In this document: piece after piece, positions 29,640 through 40,249 of the stretch
How positions within the stretch are numbered: position 1 is the stretch's first letter
How the letters are laid out: each line of letters begins with the position of its first letter
Origin: Blasia pusilla
Taxonomy: Eukaryota > Marchantiophyta > Marchantiopsida > Blasiales
Assembly (NCBI GenBank): GCA_050084515.1
Contig: CM114275.1
Location: forward strand, 2,666,001-2,730,000
Length of the DNA: 64,000 bases
Direction: 5' to 3'
Notes under the pieces: model-generated
The model's database searches: none
Told to the model about the DNA's origin: nothing
Seen by the model: the letters and a program-made list of their open reading frames with translations, nothing else
Translations under genes and position numbers: made by a program

Positions 29640-30750
29640 TGTCAAGATCCTTCTTCAAGTGGATGTGAAGTTTCCAAAACTTTGAAAGATGGCATGCAAG
29701 CTGGGAAGAATGCTTATTATCGTTTGCTCTTGCTCCTCCATTTTCTTCAAAGCATACTTCTGGAATATCTCATTTTCTGAGAGGTTGCAAGCTTAGTACT
29801 GTAATTCCCTTGCAAAAATGAAATCTTAACATTGTCATTTTTCACAATTTATTACCATAATTTTCAATTCATTCTTCGCAACTCCGAGCCTCGTTTCCTT
29901 CATTGTAGTCTCGTCCGAATCACAAGTCTATCATGACTTGTTGTTAGATTTTCACAAAGTGTTGGGGATGAGGGTGGGAGTCTTGGATAAAGAGCCCACT
30001 GTGGAGCACTTCTTACTCTCTTTGAAAAATTTCGCTCATTTGAAGTAGGGAAGAAACCTCAAAAATTGAAGAAAGTTTTGAAGAGAGTTTAAGGATTTGG
30101 CCCTGTTTTTTGGAGAGAGACTCTCCTCTCTTCCTCTCTTCCTCTCCTCTCTTACTCTGTCTTGCCAGAATACTAGTCCCCAGTTAAACACATGCATCAC
30201 ATGGGTTTACACTAGTCTTTATATAATAGAGGGCCTCAAGAAACTTTATATAATGCACGGACTCTCGAGTTCAAAGTGGGCTTAACTTGATATCTAAGTA
30301 TTTCGTTTGTATGTTGAAGGCATATTGATTGTGTCAACTCTTTTCGTTAAGAACAAGGTATGGTATTGGAAAATTCAAGATAATGAATCACATTTAAATT
30401 TTTATTTGAAAAGATAAAGCACATTACTCTTAAATTCTTATAGGAATCATGGATTTCAATTTTATTTTCAAAATTTAAATTTTTTTAAAGAAAAAATAGT
30501 CTTCATGGAGTGTTGCTCAATGGCCACTATAGGAAACTAAGTTGGAGGCATTGCCCTTGGGAACCTATGGCCTTCGCGCTTCATGGAGAGTAGGATTTAT
30601 CAAAGAATATAGGCCAAACACGTCTATTGGTCAATAGTAGGCTCTCTCGTTCTTTGTGTGGTGATTTTGTGACTTAGGGGTATGCTATGTGGTGGTTCGT
30701 ATCATGGTATGGTAACCCAAGGGGAGTATGGTGGTTGTATTGGACATAGA
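29640..30750. other. No gene recognised
   Basis: A/T-richer sequence with a CT-rich patch (30120-30160, TCTTCCTCTCTTCC). No intact frame or domain. Confidence 0.5.
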
Positions 30751-30759
30751 TTTGATAGG

Positions 30760-31400
30760 GGTCAAGGCCCATACCTTCCTTGAGGGGACAAAGGTGGTGC
30801 GTTTGATGGTGATTTTCATGCCATGATCGTCACTCTAAATGAACAAGTGGCGGCCTTATCCCAACTGCATCGACCAAGTACTATATGGGCAGGAGGTAGA
30901 GTAGCATCGTTGTCGGATGTTTATAATAGTTTCACTAGTTTAGATTTGATATCTAAGGTTTTTTAGATGGACGCGGATGCCATTCTATCTTGAGGAGTAG
31001 CTAGAGCATTTGAGCCATGTGGTATTGGTTTGGAGTAGGACCTACAATAAGGTGAGCCCTTTAGAGTAGAGGTGGAGGTAGACTCGATTTCTACGAGTAT
31101 GTGATCATTGCCATCTAGGGTTCTTTTATTGGAAGGATGTGATGGTATGGTTTGGAAGGGCCATGTGCATAATTATGGGCCATGTAACCTTTATAAAATT
31201 GAAAGTATAATTGACCCGAGCTTAGCAATAGTTCGTGCAAGTTTGTGTTGTATATTGTGTGATTTTGCTCATGATGCAATTTCCATGCTAATTTGCGATG
31301 GGTGTTCGAGAGGGTGGCACATGACATGTGTAGCGTCACCTCTTACTAGGGTTCCTTAAGGCTGAGTGGATTTGCCCCAAATATACATATAATAGATGTC
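30760..31400 (+). pseudogene. Relic of PHD-bearing Gypsy family: gag C-terminus fused to PHD module
   Basis: Up to about 31100 the plus strand matches the gag/protease spacer of the element at 10-20 kb (GVARAFEPCGIGLE against GAIRASEPRGATVELDP). It then jumps straight to the PHD module: VLLLEGCDGMVWKGHVHNYG, DPSLAIVRASLCCILCDFAH, MLICDGCSRGWHMTC, and EWICPKY, where the last zinc Cys has become Tyr and a stop interrupts. Protease, methyltransferase, RT and integrase are all missing, so this is an internally deleted copy. Confidence 0.6.
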
Positions 31401-32240
31401 ATGTAGTCATAGATCCAGACTTGTGTTTATGTCATGAATGACTAGAAGGGACTAACGATGGGGCCACATGACCACTTGGCCTTTCTACCCTTAACGTGCT
31501 AAAGATGTGTGTCGTGTTAGGCAAGGATATATGACTATTTCCAATTAAAAGGAACTAACCACCATTTGGAAGGCGATTTTGGTACTCGATTGTCTTGACC
31601 TCTAGATGTCATGAGTTAGTATGGTATGTTCTATGTTTATATGTGTATTTGATGATAACGATGTACGCCATATAACAATATATGTGTGCACAACACCATT
31701 CATCAAGTTTGCATATGAAAAAGGTCAATGTCCGCACACATGTCTGTGTCCATTGACTTATATCCGTCCTATGAAAAAAAAATTCCACATGGACTGCAAA
31801 TTTTCCATTGATATTTCACAATAACTAGAAGAGTGAAGATTATTTTTAGTAAGGTATTCTATTAAATGAAAATGAAATTCACACAAAAGGAAAAAAGTGG
31901 AAACTGCAAATCTGAAATTTTTTTTGAAAATCTTTACATAAAAATATAAGTATACTTTTAAAAAATAAGAGGGGCTGACTAGTAGATGAGATGTACGGAC
32001 GCAGGTCATGCCACTTGTACAAGAGTCGTAACGAGGTCAACGGCCACTATTTCGCGTGATGACGTAGGAGTCCCTTTTTAACTCCCCTTCACGGGGTCGG
32101 CTGCCCGAGCGTTTAGGCGGAGGCCGTAGTTAGCCGCGGACACGCAATAAAGACGTCAGCTTCGAAGTCAGTCAGTCGGCCGGTGAAGTAGAGGCCGGGG
32201 TCGCGATGAACCCTCCCAAACGACGATGTTAGAGCACTGT
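31401..32240. other. Intergenic region downstream of the hydrolase gene
   Basis: A/T-rich with no recognisable coding; the last 200 bases are probably the 3' untranslated region of the minus-strand hydrolase gene. Confidence 0.4.
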
Positions 32241-34302
32241 CTACGATGGTGTTGAGCTGACCAGCCATTTAAGAAGAGCCTCGTTAGCGATTTCAGGAAC
32301 TTCATCATGAGGGCAGTGTCCAGCTTGAAGGCGAACGAGAGTAGCGGATGGATAGAGTTCAAGAATCTTGTCAGCCTTTCCGGACCCAATCCACGGGTCC
32401 AATTCTCCCCACAACAAGAGCAGAGGACATTTCAGTTGGTCCAAAAGCTTGTTCAAGGTATTCTCCGACGACTTCATCAACATCTGTGTCATCATTCTGC
32501 ACCAGATGTCATCCGATTGCAGATATGAGACAAAGATCGTTGAAATCCAAGTGATAAGAAGCTATGCTCCGGAAGTTACTATCGGTACACTGTTCGGTAT
32601 GGTAAATGTACTGGGAAAAATCGGAACCAACAAATCACCCGAGAAACTTAGCATGCACCTGTAATAGACCTTCCCAGCGTTTGGATCACTCGTAGGTTGC
32701 ACGATGGATTGAACAAGATAGTCGTCCACGTTCGTCTGATCCTTATATACCTGTATTCCAGAATCCGATGACAGAACTTAACAGAAAAGTGATGTTCATT
32801 TCTGTGGTTTAAAAGAAATGCTTGATCTAGTATTGTTCTAAAGCATGTCAAGATTCTTCCAGTACACCTAATGTGGGATTTCGTAAATGTCGCGGAAGTT
32901 TGTAGCACTCCTAGAATTCCAGGTTCTATCTGTATCTAGATTTTGGTGCACTTTTTAGTACTTACAATCCCGACTGCTTGCGCCACAGGCAATTCCAACT
33001 TCTCTAGTCTTCCTACTAGAGCTGGCTGACGATTGAATGAGCCCCAGCCATTAGGAGTCGTGGAACTTAACTCGCTAGCTCCAAATTCTTGTTGTATTTA
33101 GAGCTAGCGAGTACAACGATTGGACGACACTTGCTCGATAACAGGTCAGGAGTTGATGAGAACACCGACGGCCAACTACAGGTTTGACTTCAGGTTGATA
33201 TGAAAACGAAAAGCAGTTATAAGAGGAACTTACGTTTTTCAATACAGAGCGTATCCGTTCCGGCTGTTTGGCTTGCCAAAAAGCGAAAGCGATAGCTCCT
33301 TGCTGAAAGAGATTCTTGAGTGGAGTCACTATGAGCCTCTGCAGTGCAGTCTCTTCCACCACCGTCTGCGGCTGTTGTTCTGACCCAGGATTGTCAAATT
33401 GACCGGACGCATTCAGGAGGGCCAATCCCGACACCAGCTCGGGATTGGATGCTGCAGTCATCAGTACCGTGAATCCACCCACACTGCGGATTCAATCTCT
33501 CTCATTAGCATGGGATCCATGAGACCATCTCTTCCCGACTCTCTCACACCTTCGACCCTCCCTGGACGTGTTTCCACAAAAGAAAATGTGACAAAATGAC
33601 GACGCGATTCAATCTTAGCAGGGTAACTCCATATTGCAAGAGCTTACCTGTTTCCAACCAGCACTGCAGGCTCCTTGACGATTTCCCGCAAGAAATCCGC
33701 GACCTGATCCTTCCAGAGGGTAGCATTGTAGTCGACCAGCGCTTTCTCGGTCCATCCAAAGCCCATCAAGTCCATTGCATAAACCTTGTACCCCTTCTTC
33801 GCCAACTCTAAGATGTTGTATCTGCGGTGAGACATGTCTAACTTAAAATCATGGCAAGTCCCTTGCAAACATGCCCATAAGTTCTTCCATTTTCAGCGAC
33901 TGAGATTGTTATGCAGATTTTCAAGTCCTGATAACATACCTCCAGTGGTATATGGAAGCTCCAAATCCATGAATTAGAACCACAGGTCGTCCTTCACCCT
34001 CAACCACATAGTGAACCTTATGATCTCGCCATTTCCAAAAATTGTAACCTTCTGGCTTGAATGGTAGGGACTCCAAGCCTACAAGTTGACCAACGATGAT
34101 TTCACTTGACATTTGCGATGGAGGACCCACGATGTTCGAACAAACTTTTCATACAGTCACAGAAGACAATACGTTCATTGCAACTTCGACAAGGTTTTAT
34201 ACACCACAAGAGCTGACTGTAGGAAAGCGTACCGTTGGTGGAAGCAGCAGCTACTGAAGGTTCTACCAACGCGGTAGTACAAACAGAAAGACCAGCAGCC
34301 AT
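32241..34302 (-). CDS. Plastid-type alpha/beta hydrolase, six exons
   Basis: Exons (coding, minus strand): 34302-34233, 34144-33940, 33821-33648, 33483-33234, 32750-32659 and 32496-32241, all with GT-AG introns and matching phases; together 348 residues. The start is the ATG opening MAAGLSVCTT; the Ser/Thr/Ala-rich N-terminus looks like a chloroplast transit peptide. Then come FWKWRDHKVHYVVEGEG, the oxyanion region LIHGFGASIYHW, YNILELAKKGYKVYAMDLMG, the nucleophile elbow GNSVGG (Ser150, its codon split by intron 3), the acid in LWGELDPW (Asp297) and the base in LQAGHCPHDE (His324). The family matches plant proteins close to Arabidopsis At4g36530 and the chlorophyll dephytylase group, which remove the phytol chain or act on related esters; the substrate of this protein is inferred, not shown. 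The gene appears intact. Confidence 0.9.
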
Positions 34303-35040
34303 GCTTTCTTTCAGAAACGCTCCTCTTGATAACTTGGAAGCTGTTACAAACACGAATCGAAAGTTCCTCCTCAGGGAAGTTCAATTCTCCAGACAAAGGA
34401 CATCGCTTCACTTTTCTTTCAACAGAATTCAGAAATTATCGCTCTCACTCACATCATATCTGAGTGAGCGTGGGCGATGTTCCGGGCTGAAGGGCGAATC
34501 CAGGGGCTACTTGGGAGAGAGAGAGAATATAGTCTGATTCCCAATAAACCTCGAGAGATACATTCTCGAGGAAAATGGACGAGTTTCTGGTGCTTCACAT
34601 TTTAAACACCAGAAATGGAAAGTAAAGACACGGTCAGAACAATGTGCAAGACAAGAATCGAGTGGTTGTCAGCTCCACTTCAAATTCGACTCGCAGCGAT
34701 TTCACATGTTATCCTACAACAGATCATAGTCGCACGAATCCGGGTAATAACTTCTCTCTTATTGATAATCCTCTGGTTGAAAGAATACCACGTGCAATTG
34801 TGAAGCCCCTGACAACGAACGCCATATGACTCCAAGCCCGTTCGACCAAGATGCAATCTTATTCTCGATGAGAGGGCGGATTTCTTCACCTGATCATTCG
34901 CGTTCGACACCCTATCTCGGCGATATATTCCAGCAATTACGCTCCTACAATACGCTATGGAGTGTCTAACCGAACGCTCCGTGAGGTGATTACTGCAACC
35001 AACTCGGTACTGTTGCAAGAGTTCTCGGGGTGCTCCGAGT
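34303..35040. other. Upstream region of the hydrolase gene
   Basis: Likely promoter and 5' leader of the minus-strand gene. A TATATT lies near 34528 (minus strand ACTATATTC) next to a GA-rich GAGAGAGAGA run (34518-34527), a plausible core promoter about 220 bases before the ATG. Nothing else recognised. Confidence 0.4.
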
Positions 35041-35403
35041 TTAATGTATGGGGGGGCATAAATCCCCAGACAAGAATTGTCCAAAAACCACCTTCGAATT
35101 CAAGCAGCGCAAGATTTGAAACGTTTTCCAAGTCAGCAGAGGAAGCAAGCACATTGGGTTGGACTCCCACGCACCTGCGGAACTGAACGAATGAGTGAAA
35201 CTGCTCACTTCTCTTCTGTCGCTTGCAAGGATAGAGTGTCCATTTCGAATCGGAGTCCCACAACTGCAAGACGAAGGGCTGATTCTCGGAGTTGAACTAG
35301 ATGCAGGAACCTTTTCACAGCGGACGAATGCAACAGGTGCTTTAATGCCGACGGAATTAACCACTGACAACGAATCCATGGCCCTGCCGACCACTCCGAC
35401 CAA
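35041..35403 (-). CDS. Possible small gene with transit-peptide-like start
   Basis: A 120-residue frame begins MVGVVGRAMDSLSVVNSVG and is Ser/Pro/Arg-rich with few acids, as in plastid transit peptides. Just after, a splice-like junction (TTCCGCAG then GTGCGTGG at about 35175) is followed in another frame by VGVQPNVLASSADLENVSN and EGGFWTILVWGFMPP, a hydrophobic segment that could be one membrane helix. A C7 run at about 35051-35057 lies where a second frame (YAPPYIKLGAPRELL) would continue. I do not recognise the family. It may be a small thylakoid-type protein upstream of the hydrolase, or a chance frame. Confidence 0.3.
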   Translation of the reverse strand: MVGVVGRAMDSLSVVNSVGIKAPVAFVRCEKVPASSSTPRISPSSCSCGTPIRNGHSILASDRREVSSFTHSFSSAGAWESNPMCLLPLLTWKTFQILRCLNSKVVFGQFLSGDLCPPIH

Positions 35404-36002
35404 AATCCTCGTGATTCTCGCTTTCAGCCGACGTGAATTCCTTCCTTGATACTCAAGGCACCGTCAAAAAAAAGTAGGAAGGAACGGAGAAGTGCCGGCG
35501 ACACTTGACACGAGAGCTCCGAGTCCTCTACGACGTCGTCGAGGTCCCGCTGCAGCAGCTGGACCTTTCGGTTTGTGTCTCTATCTTGGAAAGGACGAAG
35601 TGGGAACCCTCCATTACCATGCCAACCACAGACACCATATATTCATGATACTGAGGATAAGTTCCTCATGGAAATCACGCCACCGAGCTCGGCCACCGTT
35701 TTTTCACCAGAACTCCACATTTGCCTTCACAGTGACTTCTCTCCTCTGCTTCCTTCTTCGTCTTCAATTCGGGGCCGCTTGCTCGCCCCAACCCACGTGT
35801 CCGTATGCGCATCTGACCCGTGACGACGGCCCTTTCCGCCGCCAATCCACGCTTTACGCTTTTCCGATTCCCTACTGAGCCTAGTCAACATTTGTCCTCC
35901 GTCTTTGCGAAACCCCCCACCCTCACGCCTCGAGCGGGGGCCGAGCTGGCAGTTCGCATTGCGTCCCCGACGTGAGAATGGATTGTACCAAATTATCGGC
36001 TT

Positions 36003-36114
36003 CGAGATATGGGACTAGTTCAACAAACGATACTGTCTCTCTATATAAGTTTCTCATACGAGATATGGGACTAGTCCAACAAACGATAATGTCTCTTTAT
36101 ATAAGTTTCTCATA
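36003..36114. repeat. Tandem 56-bp duplication
   Basis: Two adjacent units (36003-36058 and 36059-36114) begin CGAGATATGGGACTAGT and end TATATAAGTTTCTCATA, differing at three positions. They lie just upstream of the non-LTR retrotransposon fragment; each contains TATATAAG. Confidence 0.8.
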
Positions 36115-36236
36115 CGGCCATCTTCGGAGGGGACAATTTACTAGTCTTATTTCATTTGTTCGGTTTTTTATGCCTATGATACATCCATTATCTATATATT
36201 TTATAATCAACTTGTGGCACACCTCAAGATGATCTC

Positions 36237-37986
36237 ATGGGTGGCCCATTCTTTGTCATTACCCGCTTTCGTGCCCTTCCAACATCAGCGCAAGCATTGC
36301 CATCTTGTCTTTTCCCTTCTAATGATGATGACACTTATATTATAGGTCCTCTTTCTGAAGTGGTTCCTGCTCATATCCATTTCATGGAACAACTCTCTTT
36401 CTTAAACCTTAAAGTCCAACTTAGTAAATATAGAGTATGGTCTCCTTCATGCCTTCCCTCAACATTCACCCCACCTACTCTTGATTTTCCCATCTACATT
36501 GAAGGGGTTAGGGTTCTTGGGGTCCCAATTGGCTTCATCGGCTATGTCTCAAAGTTCTTAGATGAGGCCCTTTTGAAAGACATGGAATGGCTTCATTTGT
36601 TACCTCATCTAGGGGATCCCCAAGTGGCTTATGGGATTCTCTCCCAATGTTTTCTACGACGTCCTTCCTACCTTCTTCGCACTTGTCCTCCCACTTCAAG
36701 GTTCTTACATCGATTGGCCTCTTTTGACGCTTCTATCTTGGAAACTTTTGGTCAACTTCCTGGCCCGAACACCTTTGAGGGAGAGGATGGTGTATTTGCT
36801 TCACGACAAGCTATTTGCCTATTTCTTTTGGAGGGGTGGGACTGTCCTCCACAGTCGCAACTGCTCTCGCAGCCTTTTTGGGGAGTTGGATGTTGGTAGC
36901 ACCGATTATGGCTTCAAGGTTTCTCCAAGGAGATACACCTATCTTGATGGATCATATCGCCCATGTAGAGGAGGGTGACTTGTTCTTACGACAACAACTC
37001 AGATCTGCACGAGCTCTTCTTCCTCTTGCTATACAAGAAATTCTATCCCCTTTCAATCAATTGATTACGGAAGGGCTTGTTCGACTTTAAGAGCATATCT
37101 CCGAGAATCTGCATCAAATCAACTTTTCCAACATTCTCTCCGAGGCATCCTTAGACGCTCATCGAGCTCGTCTGCGTTCATGTACATGTACCGAAGCGGG
37201 GGCGTGGCTTATTGCAAATCCTCTTATTCTTCCATTTTGTCTTCCTTGAAGTATATTCTCGATAGCTTTGCGGTTACGTCTTGGACTTCCCCATCCTTCT
37301 CTGTTAGGTGTGCCGAATTGTGTATGCAGGATCCCATTGATGTCAAGGATATCCATATTCTCCGATGTGCACATGGTGGATAACAAACGGCCACACATGA
37401 TGTCATTAGAGAGGCGGTAGCATTGGTGGCTCGTACTGTAGGATACACCGTTGGGCAAGAGCAACTCCATGTCCTACCTTCAACCACACAAGCAACCTCT
37501 CCTCGGAGAGTGGATCTTGTTATGTCTCGAGGTGGATTTTGGACACTAGGTGATGTGGTGGTTACTGATCCAACACGTTCTAACTTGGTGTGTCGAGCCG
37601 CACATACCAAAGGTTTGGCGGCCGAAGCTGCAGCAAGAATGAAGGAGTTAAGTTATGTAATGAGACATGCGACTGATGGATTTATTCTTTTTGCAGTGGA
37701 AGTATTCGGTCATTTACATGTGTCTTTTGATACTTTCTTGAAAACATGTGCTTCATCACTCCCTCGAGAATCATCACCTTGCCCCTTCCCGTAGTCCTTC
37801 TCTCTCTGTAGTTACTACTTATTTTCGGCAATGCATCTCATTGGCCTTACAGCGTGCATAAGCCTTGGCATTGATACATCGTGCGGAGGTGGTGGGGGGT
37901 CGCTCACCTCGTCGTCCATTCACATTTGACCAACCACTCGTGTTCTTGTCAGATTTGTTTCAAGCTATCAATCATGTAGCTCGTTG
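36237..37986 (+). pseudogene. Non-LTR retrotransposon, 5'-truncated, with C-terminal endonuclease-like domain
   Basis: Several frames in order: DDDTYIIGPLSEVVPAHIHF and LNLKVQLSKYRVWSPS (end of the reverse transcriptase palm and thumb); VRVLGVPIGFIGYVSKFLDE, then a helix-rich region; a Cys/His-type patch (ILRCAHGG, then TATHDVIREAV); and RRVDLVMSRGGFWTLGDVVV followed by TDPT. The last resembles the PD-(D/E)xK restriction-like endonuclease of R2-type elements (R-x-D ... D-V-V-V). Multiple frameshifts and stops show a dead copy. The 5' part of the reverse transcriptase is missing. The coding remnant ends near 37986 and an A/T-rich tail follows to about 38120. Confidence 0.6.
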
Positions 37987-38119
37987 AGTCGGTGTTTGCG
38001 TTGGCTAGTTGCCATTTTCTTTTTTGCATTCTTTTATGCTTTTTTTTACTCCTCTTTTGAGATGTTATTACCTTTCTTTGTCCTCTTTTGAGGTTTATTT
38101 TATAATAAAGTGGATATAC

Positions 38120-39207
38120 TTAGTTGTTAGTGTCATATTTCATTAATCAAATAGTGCATATAAACTGAATATGCAAATATTGATAATGCAATGCTCGTAG
38201 TTAGCCAGTTTGGTACAAATTGAGGGGGGTAGACTACGGAGGAGGTGGAGTGTAATGTAGGGGGCAATTGTTGTCTAGAAAAGTGGTCTAGGATTTACTT
38301 GTACATAATTTAGTCTAGAAGGTACATTGAATCAAATGTATGGAGGGGAGGAAGCTCAAGCTGAAGAGGGGCATATGTCACCTCATCTTTAGACAGGGTC
38401 AAAAAGAATTCTATTGCAAGGGTTCAATATAAAGCCATAAGGAATCCATTCCTTTTCCCTGTTTGTTCCACTTAATTGCAAATTCATTCCAAGAACACAA
38501 ACCCTTGCAATAGCAGTCTTATAGACCCTACACTAGCCGAGAAATGTATGATGCACTTTCTGACGATCGTATGATTGGGTTAGTTTGCGAACCATGATTA
38601 AGTCCACCATGGTGGTGTAGTCAATATGGTAATACGGAAAAAAATGACATGGAGGGAGGGAGTGAGGTGGCACAAATTCAAGACTTCTTGTGCGACAAAT
38701 GATAATAATTTAATAAGATGAATTAGGAGTCATATTGATCCGAGAATTGTAAAACAATGACTACATAATGGGAAAGCACATAGTACTAGCTTCTTACCAA
38801 GTAGAAGTTAAATTTCCTTGGTTGTCCATACCTACCTGATATACTAGGTAGGTTATTATGTTGCCTGAAATTGTCCTACCTTCCATATTGTCCACATGAA
38901 TCATAAGTAGAGGAAAGTCTCACGTCTCCTAACCATGCCACTCAGAAAGAAAGAAACAAAAGTAATAGAAATAAAGAAGTTTTGGCAAATAGAAGAAAAT
39001 CATGGGAACACATGGATTTGTCACCATGCATAGCAAATGCAACCAAGGAGAACAAACAACTATCAGACACAACATGAAAGAGGAAAGGAAAGGGCGCTTG
39101 CAATTTGCCATAGAAATGGGCTACCCACTTTCACTTTAATTCACTTTCTTCTTTCTTTTAAAGAATGTCAAACAAAAATAACGAGTGGCAAGTCGTGTCT
39201 CGCCCCT
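38120..39207. other. No gene recognised
   Basis: Short A/T-rich patches and no frame with domain-like features on either strand. Confidence 0.4.
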
Positions 39208-40243
39208 CTAATTGAGGTGTTCAATAGAAAACGTTCCGGAATAAACTATCCTGTCTTCAACCATTTTCATCACACTGAGTTCATAACTATCCTTGAAAGA
39301 AAAGTTGACATGCACGCTGATAACTTTTCCTCCGGCACTGCGAGTTGACTGAAGTGCTGAAGGTTCCCATGTCCTAAACTGAGAGCCGACTTTGGCCATG
39401 GGGAGTAAATTGGAGTCCATTGCCCTGCCCATTCGGGCATACAAAGAAACCCTGTCGATTACTCCTTGGATAAGAGGCTCTGGCCAGATGTAGATTTGCC
39501 TGGGCCATTCCCATCTGGCATGCTCCGGCGTTGACATGCCCTTTTGTTTACACACTCTACAAGCAGAGGCGTGGTAGTGGGGTGTAAAACTTTTTACTGG
39601 TTCGTTCTTTGTGGAACTCCCGCACTCGTTTTCCCACGATGCACGAGAGTTTACTACGGCTTTCGGTTTAGGGCATGCCCGGGAACTTTGATTGCGAGAG
39701 GATGCTTCTTCTCCACAAGGTCGAATCACGTTCAATCAAGCCGAGAGGCTGTTGTCCATCTTCTGTCCACGCAATTACGCAGAAAAGGGTAACTCTGAAT
39801 GGACTACAATTCCATTACTTCACCTCATCCACGCTCCCAGGTGTCCATTAGGTTACCCCGGGTCGAAACTTCCATCTTTGCATTGAAGAGAGTTTAGAAG
39901 TTCTTTGAAGGGGCAAAGAAGAGTCTTCTGAGGCTTCCTCATTTCCACCTCCGAACATGTGCCTGAGGATCTCTTTAGAACCTACTTGCTGAGTCTGTAA
40001 GTGAAGGACTCCTTTATTTCCCGATGGTATTGACATAGACCCTTGGCTTCTCAAATCCCAGTGCGTAAGTGGCATTACCTCCTTCATTAGTGGGGTAATG
40101 ACTTGGATTCTGAGATGTGAGAACTCATGCCGAATGAGCAGTAAGTCAAAACATCTTCTCCGTGCTATAGTGCATGTCTGGTCCCTACATAGGCCTGGTC
40201 CCTGCATGCATGCATGGAGGCAATTGTTCGTGGCACTCCTCAT
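39208..40243 (-). other. Two unassigned minus-strand reading frames
   Basis: Frames 39735-39208 (175 residues) and 40243-39848 (131 residues) are longer than the local background and on the same strand, but neither has an unambiguous ATG context, transit signal or domain. The first has a C-x-x-C (ACRVCKQK) and TPEHARWEWPRQIYIWPEP. They could be exons of a decayed gene or transposon; I claim no function. Confidence 0.2.
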
Positions 40244-40249
40244 GAGATG

